A stretch of 10,289 nt of DNA from Nitrososphaerales archaeon TH5894 (GTDB lineage: Archaea; Thermoproteota; Nitrososphaeria; Nitrososphaerales; Nitrososphaeraceae): assembly GCA_014523485.1 (NCBI GenBank), contig JAATVK010000277.1, positions 1-10,289 of the forward strand. The letters are read 5' to 3'. Of this stretch, positions 5,840-10,289 are shown in pieces (position 1 is the first letter of the stretch; every line of letters begins with the position of its first letter). Under the pieces are notes generated by a model that saw only the letters and a program-made list of their open reading frames with translations, ran no database searches and was not told where the DNA came from. The translations under genes were made by a program, and so were the position numbers.

Positions 5840-6235
5840 TTGTATTTTATATTGTCAGAAAAATTTGGTTTACCGTTTGAGATAGTAGAATCTAAAAAGA
5901 CTGATAGAAATAAAATTTCTGCAGGTTTAAAAAAAGTAGAAATTTTTGTCAGTCCAGAACAAGTTAATGAAATAATATCAGAAATTGAGAATTTACAATT
6001 AGAGGCAACCTTATATGACTCTCATGGTTATGGAAAATCTAAACAAAAAATAAGGTCAGGGAAAGCAGGAGGACAAACCGCAACAATATCATCAAATCGT
6101 AAAACTATAGTTACAATCGCAGAGTCAGATATTTTAGAAGATTTAATTAAAAAACTCAAACATATAAATGACAAAAGTGAAAAAAAGATTGGTATAATCT
6201 CCATCCAATCAGTTGATGCTTTAGTTCACCTTTAA
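5840..6235 (+). CDS. P-II-like (GlnB/GlnK family) regulatory protein, divergent
   Basis: Residues 30-131 follow the ferredoxin-like P-II fold: LKKVEIFVSPEQVNEIISEI (strand 1-helix 1), LEATLYDSHGYGKSKQK (strand 2 into the T-loop), RKTIVTIAESDILEDLIKKL (strand 3-helix 2) and KKIGIISIQSVDALVHL, matching the strand that follows the P-II B-loop. P-II trimers sense 2-oxoglutarate and ATP/ADP and control nitrogen or carbon metabolism. The T-loop lacks the uridylylated Tyr context of enteric GlnB and reads SGKAGGQTATISSNRK. The C-terminus stops right after the last strand. The frame has no ATG. It is open from 5774, and TTG 5840 or TTG 5852 are the usable starts, giving an unusual N-terminal extension of about 25-29 residues. 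A box CTTTATTA (5821-5828) would suit a leaderless start at 5852. The true start, or a damaged 5' end, is unresolved. Confidence 0.7.
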   Translation: MYFILSEKFGLPFEIVESKKTDRNKISAGLKKVEIFVSPEQVNEIISEIENLQLEATLYDSHGYGKSKQKIRSGKAGGQTATISSNRKTIVTIAESDILEDLIKKLKHINDKSEKKIGIISIQSVDALVHL

Positions 6236-6290
6236 CATGATTCTTAGATCCATTTTTTATCTTTAAAATTTTTTTGTACAAAAATCGTAA

Positions 6291-6488
6291 TATGACTTAA
6301 ATGCATATGTGTTTAAACGGGGAAAATACAATGAATCACTTAGAATGGAGAAGTAATATTTGATTTTGTTATTATTGATAACTGGGGTATCCAATTGGAA
6401 GATAGATAGGATAATGGCAAAGAAGATAGAATGCTTGTATAGCCCAACCCTTTATCAAATTATTTGTCTACATGATCATGATTACTAA
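6291..6488 (+). pseudogene. Decayed coding stretch, frame uncertain
   Basis: One plus-strand frame reads YDLNAYVFKRGKYNESLRME, then Lys, TAA (6354-6356), YLILLLLITGVSNWKIDR, MAKKIECLYSPTLYQIICLH and a stop at 6486-6488. The adjacent frame reads GEVIFDFVIIDNWGIQLEDR, TAG (6407-6409), DNGKEDRMLV, TAG, PNPLSNYLST. Both show the purine-first codon pattern of real genes, so the original protein probably switched between them through indels. The family is not recognised and no promoter was identified. Confidence 0.3.
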
Positions 6489-6655
6489 TTAATGATTGAA
6501 AATAGATTATCTAAATGAGTTGTCCAATAGAACATTACTCTTCGATTTATCCTTAAATTTATCTACAATATATAATTTATCTTGTTATAGATTCTCTTAA
6601 TTACATCCTACCTCAATTCATTATATTGTATAAATCATGATATTGAATTATAAAT
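6489..6655. other. Gap downstream of the HxlR-type gene
   Basis: No complete gene. A minus-strand stretch from 6584 to a stop at 6507-6509 (QDKLYIVDKFKDKSKSNVLL) is coding-like but has stops just upstream and no start. It may be the tail of a lost gene. Confidence 0.25.
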
Positions 6656-7003
6656 CTAATTTTTAGATTCCCATTTTTTACACCATTTATTAAGACTCTG
6701 CAAAATCAGCTCGAGATCTTTTGTTTTGGTTGTTAATGCGTATTCAACTTTGAGTGGGATTTCAGGATATATTTTTTTTGTAATTAAACCTTCTTGTTCC
6801 AGTTCTGATAATCTATCAGATAAAACTGTACTGCTAATTCCTTTTATACTTCTTTTTAATTCATTAAATCTAACTACCTTTTTAATACTTAAATTTTTTA
6901 ATATTAGTAATGACCATCTTCTACCTAGAACATCCCAAATATCTAATATTTCGCATTTTTCTTCCAAAGTTTTAGTTTCCGATCTAGAATTATAATTTTT
7001 CAT
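6656..7003 (-). CDS. HxlR-family winged-helix transcriptional regulator
   Basis: The 115-residue product matches the HxlR (DUF24) family along its length. It has a conserved Cys17 (EKCEILDIWDVLGRRW), then SLLILKNL, RFNELKRSIKGISSTVLSDR forming the helix-turn-helix, LSELEQEGLITKKIYPEIPL for the wing, and VEYALTTK. Such proteins bind DNA as dimers in the cytoplasm, and many sense quinones, aldehydes, disulfide stress or hypochlorite through the N-terminal Cys. The next upstream gene on the same strand is a short-chain dehydrogenase 218 bases away, and a flavin reductase lies beyond it, both typical HxlR targets. That regulatory link is inferred. An A/T box (TATTTAATTT, 7026-7035) lies about 27 bases before the ATG, suggesting its own leaderless promoter. 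Confidence 0.93.
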   Translation of the reverse strand: MKNYNSRSETKTLEEKCEILDIWDVLGRRWSLLILKNLSIKKVVRFNELKRSIKGISSTVLSDRLSELEQEGLITKKIYPEIPLKVEYALTTKTKDLELILQSLNKWCKKWESKN

Positions 7004-7025
7004 TAGATACTTTCACCAATATGTT

Positions 7026-7035
7026 AAATTAAATA
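7026..7035 (-). promoter_or_regulatory. TATA-like box for the HxlR-type gene
   Basis: Minus-strand TATTTAATTT is centred about 27 bases before ATG 7003. It lies in a 218-base gap from the upstream dehydrogenase gene, so the regulator probably has its own transcript. Confidence 0.4.
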
Positions 7036-7221
7036 ATATTATAGTAATAAATATTAAAACAATAAATTATTACATCTACCGATCTGAAAGCAATTATCAT
7101 TTATTTTAATGTTTTAAATAACCAACAATGTCAATAATTTAGCTAAAAAAGGCATATTAAATATGTCAATACCAATAAACATAGTACAAATCTTTATTTA
7201 TTCTAATTTATAGCAATTTTA

Positions 7222-8103
7222 TTATTGGCGTATGAAGCCTTTTTGCTGTAAGAGACTTTCTTTTATCCAATTCTCAAATTCTTTATCTGATAATTTTTGT
7301 CGTGCATTGATAATTGAAACTGCATCCTTTCCGACTAAATATCGTACTTCTCGATTATTGGATTTTATTGCTTGATAAATTATCTGAGCTACATCTGATG
7401 GGAATGAAGAAGAATTACTTTTAAGCATAGGTTCAAAACCTTCAAATAGTTTTTGAGTTATTTGTGAATATGGTGAGATTTTATTACTTGTATTATTATT
7501 TACTACATCTGCATTTTCAAAGAAATTACTTTTAACCACTCCTGGTTCTATTAATATAACATCTATTCCAAATTGTTCTAATTCATATCTCATTGATTCA
7601 GATAATCCTTCTAAAGCAAATTTACTACTAATATATGCAGAGTTTAGAGGGATTCCTATTCTTCCGTCAACAGAACTTATATTTATTATATTACCCTCTC
7701 TTTGATTTCTCATTATAGGTAATACTTCATTAGTAACCCTGATCACACCAAATAGATTAGTTTCAAATTGTGATTTAAAGCCATCAATGGATATATCATC
7801 TACAGCTCCCATTACATCATATCCAGCATTATTAACTAATACATCAATTCTTGAACTTTCATCTTTGATTTGGCTAATGGCATCTTTAACTGACTTATCA
7901 TCTGTTACATCTAATTCTAAGACTTTTAAAGGAAGTTTTTCTTTTTCAACAATATCATTTAGTTTCTTTGATTTATTTAATTTTCTCATAGATGCATAAG
8001 TATAAAAGCCATTTCTTGAAAGCAATAATGAGGTTTCAAAACCTATACCTGAAGAACTACCAGTAATAACAGCCACCTTTTCTTGTTGACCTTTCGTATT
8101 CAT
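7222..8103 (-). CDS. Short-chain dehydrogenase/reductase (SDR), classical type
   Basis: The 293-residue cytoplasmic oxidoreductase has a complete classical SDR layout. The NAD(P)-binding TGSSSGIG is at residues 14-21. Arg40 after strand 2 (ASMRK) hints at NADP preference. LDVTDD near 64-69 and NNAG at 91-94 follow. The catalytic tetrad is Asn116, Ser144 (ISSVDG), Tyr157 and Lys161 (YISSK), followed by EPGVVKSNF. The C-terminal about 90 residues vary in this family and set the substrate, which cannot be told from sequence. The nearest general type is the SDR group that reduces ketones or aldehydes of mid-size substrates. A strong TATA box 26 bases before the ATG suggests a leaderless mRNA. It diverges from the flavin reductase gene and precedes the HxlR gene, fitting an electrophile or quinone-response role. 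Confidence 0.95.
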   Translation of the reverse strand: MNTKGQQEKVAVITGSSSGIGFETSLLLSRNGFYTYASMRKLNKSKKLNDIVEKEKLPLKVLELDVTDDKSVKDAISQIKDESSRIDVLVNNAGYDVMGAVDDISIDGFKSQFETNLFGVIRVTNEVLPIMRNQREGNIINISSVDGRIGIPLNSAYISSKFALEGLSESMRYELEQFGIDVILIEPGVVKSNFFENADVVNNNTSNKISPYSQITQKLFEGFEPMLKSNSSSFPSDVAQIIYQAIKSNNREVRYLVGKDAVSIINARQKLSDKEFENWIKESLLQQKGFIRQ

Positions 8104-8123
8104 AAACGTTATTTCATATCAAG

Positions 8124-8134
8124 TTATATATAAT
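8124..8134 (-). promoter_or_regulatory. TATA box of the SDR gene
   Basis: Minus-strand ATTATATATAA is centred about 26 bases before the ATG at 8103, the best-formed box in the window. Confidence 0.6.
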
Positions 8135-8154
8135 AATCAGTTTACAAATTATAA

Positions 8155-8247
8155 AAATTATTTTCGATTGCTGATGGATTTAGTGATTCAAAAAAGAAAT
8201 ATTACAACAGACTGCCTCAAAAGGATAGGCAATTTATAGATTTATAA
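8155..8247 (+). pseudogene. Short coding-like remnant between divergent genes
   Basis: A 30-codon plus-strand frame between stops reads KLFSIADGFSDSKKKYYNRL and then PQKDRQFIDL. It has no start codon, and the opposite strand has stops. Composition is protein-like, but the length is too small for a firm call. The rest of 8248-8420 shows only A+T-rich sequence. Confidence 0.25.
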
Positions 8248-8420
8248 TTAAACCAAAACAAGCAAGCGATTTTATAATTATAAAAATAACTTATTGTTAT
8301 TAAATTGTAATAGTAAGAACATATATAAATGGAAATATAGTCACTACTATAGTAAAATATTTTTGAAGAAAAAATTTTTGTTTTATTATATTATATTTTA
8401 TAATTTGTAAACCTTTAGAC

Positions 8421-8430
8421 TTATAAAATA
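8421..8430 (+). promoter_or_regulatory. TATA box of the flavin reductase gene
   Basis: TTATAAAATA is centred about 25 bases before the GTG at 8450, supporting GTG as the first codon of a leaderless transcript. The ATG at 8448 is immediately followed by TGA and cannot be the start. Confidence 0.55.
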
Positions 8431-8449
8431 TAGAAGATAACAAATTAAT

Positions 8450-9055
8450 GTGATATCAAATAAAAGAATTAATGTTTTAGGAGTTGCTTCTAGTATGCGA
8501 AAAGAATCCACCAGTACTAGAGCCTTGAAATTAACACTTGAAATAATAAAGACAAGGTATGGTGCAGAAATTCAAATTTTGGATTTAAAACAAATTGTAC
8601 TACCATTTTTGTATTATGAAGAACATGATAAAAAAACCGAAATCTCAATAGCTGAAAAAATGGTGAAGTCGGCTGATGCTTTTATTCTCTCCACTCCGGA
8701 TTATCATGGTTCTATGGCTGGTTCGATGAAAAATTTTCTAGATTACTTTTGGTCGGATTTCGCAGGAAAACTTTTTGGGTATATATGTGCCTCTCATGAA
8801 AAAGGATTGACAGTAATGGATCAGATGCGCACAGCAGTAAGACAATGTTATGGATGGAGTATGCCTTATGGCATCTCTATAAACGGAGAAAAAGACTTTA
8901 GTTCAAATGGAAATATTACAAACGAGGCATTATCACGTAGAATACAAATGTTAGCTCGAGATATCGTAATATATGGAAAATTACATCGAAATCAATTCCT
9001 TAATGATTTAAGTTCCCAAGAAATAAATACATTTGCCTCTCACTACAGACATTGA
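8450..9055 (+). CDS. NADPH-dependent FMN-reductase-like flavoprotein
   Basis: The 201-residue product has a flavodoxin-like fold. The FMN phosphate loop is GVASSMRKESTS at residues 11-22, after strand 1 (INVLGVASS). The second flavin contact is STPDYHGSMAGSMKNFLDYF (residues 82-101), a hallmark of the NADPH-dependent FMN reductase family (SsuE/ArsH/azoreductase relatives). Family members transfer electrons from NAD(P)H to flavins, quinones, azo compounds or chromate. The substrate here is unknown. Length is typical. The start is GTG, chosen because of the TATA box at 8421-8430. It diverges from the SDR gene across a 346-base gap. Together with the nearby HxlR gene this suggests a role in redox or electrophile stress, by context only. 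Confidence 0.9.
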   Translation: MISNKRINVLGVASSMRKESTSTRALKLTLEIIKTRYGAEIQILDLKQIVLPFLYYEEHDKKTEISIAEKMVKSADAFILSTPDYHGSMAGSMKNFLDYFWSDFAGKLFGYICASHEKGLTVMDQMRTAVRQCYGWSMPYGISINGEKDFSSNGNITNEALSRRIQMLARDIVIYGKLHRNQFLNDLSSQEINTFASHYRH

Positions 9056-9131
9056 TTATTGCTATTTGTAATTAGAGTTTAATCATAGATATTTGTATAA
9101 TTTTTACTGTATCTATATAGATGTAGAGACT

Positions 9132-9577
9132 ATGGACCATTATTATTGAATCACATCCATATCTATTTTTATTGTTCCAGTTATTGGTCAATCTAATTTT
9201 AGTGAAATTCAACGAATCAAACTAAGGCAGAATTTACCGGTACACCAGAACCTATAATTATAAATAAACAACTATTCCTTCTCAGTAAATCACCTTGGGA
9301 GTATCTGAAACTACATTCCCAATTGACAAGTCAGCACTTAACCTTTACAAAATATGATAGACAAGATCAACATATGCTAATCTTTCCAGGGTTCGGAACT
9401 AAAACAATACTAATGCCAATCTGAGAAGCAAAAACAACTATAATAATCCAAACAACTGTACCTTTTGAAAAAAAAATCGTAGAAGGTAGTAATCAGATAA
9501 TATCACAACAAAATCAGATAATATCACCACAACAACAATCACAACAACAACAAGGTAACCAGAGTTCAGTTCTATAA
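9132..9577 (+). pseudogene. Decayed gene for a probable secreted protein with Gln-rich C-terminus
   Basis: From ATG 9132 the plus strand reads MDHYY, TGA (9147-9149), then ITSISIFIVPVIGQSNFS, a signal-peptide-like stretch. After a frameshift near 9204 it continues NSTNQTKAEFTGTPEPIII, LFLLSKSPWEYLKLHSQLTS, LTFTKYDRQDQHMLIFPGFG and TKTILMPI, then TGA (9422-9424), EAKTTIIIQTTVPFEKKIVE and a Gln-rich tail, to TAA 9575-9577. The frame from 9206 to 9577 is broken only once, and its composition is clearly coding. Three lesions in about 148 codons indicate a true pseudogene rather than a sequencing slip. An exported protein is inferred from the N-terminus. The family is not recognised. Confidence 0.6.
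9491..9526 (+). repeat. Short in-frame repeat, 21-bp period
   Basis: AATCAGATAATATCA occurs at 9491-9505 and 9512-9526. It encodes NQIISQQ then NQIISPQ and leads into CAA-rich DNA coding for a poly-Gln run. The 7-residue unit suggests expansion within the tail of the decayed secreted-protein gene. Confidence 0.7.
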
Positions 9578-9713
9578 GAGAAAATAGAAAAATACTTGTC
9601 AGTAATTAAAAAAAATTAATATAGACTTCAAATCCCATTTAGATGGAATAATAGAGATATATTTTATTTATATAATTAAATGTAAAATAGTTTTAATTCA
9701 TTAATATATTATA

Positions 9714-9920
9714 CTAATTTTCAATCGCAAGTAGATCATTATTTATCTATCAGAATTTATTAGGCTTTATCTTATAATTTGTCATTGCTTTTATCTAGAG
9801 TTGATTAAATACCAAATTAGATTTATAGCTCCTGCACAAAGATATATTAATCAGGTCATCTAGAAAGTTAGAATTAGAATCATTTCTAACGTGATAAGTA
9901 AACTTTATGCTACAAACTTT
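9714..9920 (-). pseudogene. Unrecognised minus-strand coding remnant
   Basis: The frame from 9920 reads KVCSIKFTYHVRNDSNSN, FLDDLINISLCRSYKSNLVF and NQL to TAG (9795-9797). It then continues IKAMTNYKIKPNKF, TGA, TAG, INNDLLAIEN to TAG 9714-9716. The first part is open for 41 codons with no start, and a TAA closes it upstream at 9921-9923. It looks like the end of a gene whose front was lost or overwritten by the gene starting at 9949. The rest of 9578-9713 shows nothing supportable. A 7-bp inverted repeat (GTTAGAA 9867-9873, TTCTAAC 9884-9890) lies inside it, about 30 bases before the next TATA box. Confidence 0.35.
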
Positions 9921-9925
9921 TTATA
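9919..9925 (+). promoter_or_regulatory. TATA box of the DUF6659-like gene
   Basis: TTTTATA is centred about 27 bases before ATG 9949, as expected for a leaderless transcript. It favours ATG 9949 over the in-frame ATG at 9979. Confidence 0.5.
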
Positions 9926-9948
9926 CAGACATAACTAACTATTTAAGA

Positions 9949-10289
9949 ATGGATTATAAAAAAATTGGAGAGCAAATTATGAGTCTTGATCCAGCTATCC
10001 GTTTTGTAACAATATTTGATATTGATGATAACATATTTCTTTTTTCTGAACATAGACCCGGAGTGACAAATCTCCTAACAAAAGAAGAAAGCAAACATTC
10101 TCTTCAAATTGCACTTGGTGCGTGGAAAATGCGCCGCACGCTCGAAAATAAGATCGGAAAAGGGAAGTTTGTACTTGCTGAATATGAAAAGATAAAACGC
10201 ATTACTATGCCTTTAGATAAGAATCATTTGCTTTATATAACTACAGAGGCTGGATGTGATGCTCTTAGCCTAGTTGATAAAATTAAAAA
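9949..10289 (+). CDS. DUF6659-like small protein, 3' end cut by window
   Basis: The visible 113 codons begin MDYKKIGEQIMSLDPAIRFV and continue with TIFDIDDNIFLFSEH, LLTKEESKHSLQIAL, MRRTLENKIGKGKFVLAEYE, KIKRITMPLDKNHLLYITTE, and end in VDKIKK at the window edge. The arrangement (a D-x-x-I-R-F strand, an EE-x-x-x-S helix, a G-K-x-x-x-x-x-EYEKIKR strand, a final hydrophobic strand) resembles the thaumarchaeal DUF6659 family, known to me from ammonia-oxidising archaea and of unknown function. The fold looks like a small alpha/beta sensor-type domain. No signal peptide or membrane span is visible. G+C is higher and codon use more regular than in the flanking DNA. The family assignment is from memory of the pattern, and the last few residues probably lie just outside. 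Confidence 0.75.
   Translation, partial: MDYKKIGEQIMSLDPAIRFVTIFDIDDNIFLFSEHRPGVTNLLTKEESKHSLQIALGAWKMRRTLENKIGKGKFVLAEYEKIKRITMPLDKNHLLYITTEAGCDALSLVDKIK

Noticed and set aside
6726..6995. Plus-strand frame across the HxlR-type gene
   Set aside because: It is the shadow of the regulator, whose family motifs are unambiguous.
7787..7999. Plus-strand frame inside the SDR gene
   Set aside because: It is the shadow of the SDR, whose cofactor and catalytic motifs are intact.
1..10289. CRISPR array, insertion sequence, tRNA or attachment site
   Set aside because: No spaced direct repeats, no transposase or integrase motif, no terminal inverted repeats with target duplication, and no tRNA fold were seen on either strand.

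Overview
The window is strongly A+T-rich and reads as archaeal, most likely from an ammonia-oxidising Nitrososphaerota (thaumarchaeon) of the Nitrososphaera/Nitrosocosmicus type. This is an inference from three things. Several genes have a TATA-like box centred about 25-27 bases before the start codon, with no room for a 5' leader. The gene content fits: a single-domain response regulator, a P-II-like protein, an HxlR regulator and a partial protein resembling DUF6659. Coding density is also low. No rRNA, tRNA, CRISPR array or intact insertion sequence was recognised.

Layout. Positions 1-1080 hold a minus-strand staphylococcal-nuclease-like gene with a membrane anchor, broken by one frameshift near its start, plus two decayed fragments upstream of it. 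A stand-alone receiver-domain gene follows (1148-1525) whose phosphoacceptor aspartate is replaced by glycine. Positions 1526-3770 contain no long open frame but are not featureless. They hold two receiver-like remnants, a small membrane-protein gene interrupted by one amber codon with its promoter and terminator-like hairpin still in place, and a decayed gene at 3489-3671. An unrecognised basic protein is encoded at 3771-4442.

The second half is better preserved. msrB and msrA form a tight minus-strand pair (5648 to 4704), diverging from a P-II-like protein (5840-6235). After another decayed stretch come an HxlR-type regulator and a short-chain dehydrogenase, both on the minus strand, and a divergent NADPH-dependent FMN-reductase-like flavoprotein. 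Positions 9056-9948 hold a decayed gene for a probable secreted Gln-rich protein and an antisense coding fragment. The window ends inside a small DUF6659-like gene.

Functional reading. The intact genes from 4.7 to 9.06 kb suggest repair of oxidised methionine and handling of reactive electrophiles or quinones: MsrA/MsrB, a redox-type HxlR regulator, an SDR and a flavin reductase. That they act together is inferred from position only. No new defence or mobile system was found. The main novelty is the number of recently broken small genes and the degenerate response regulators.
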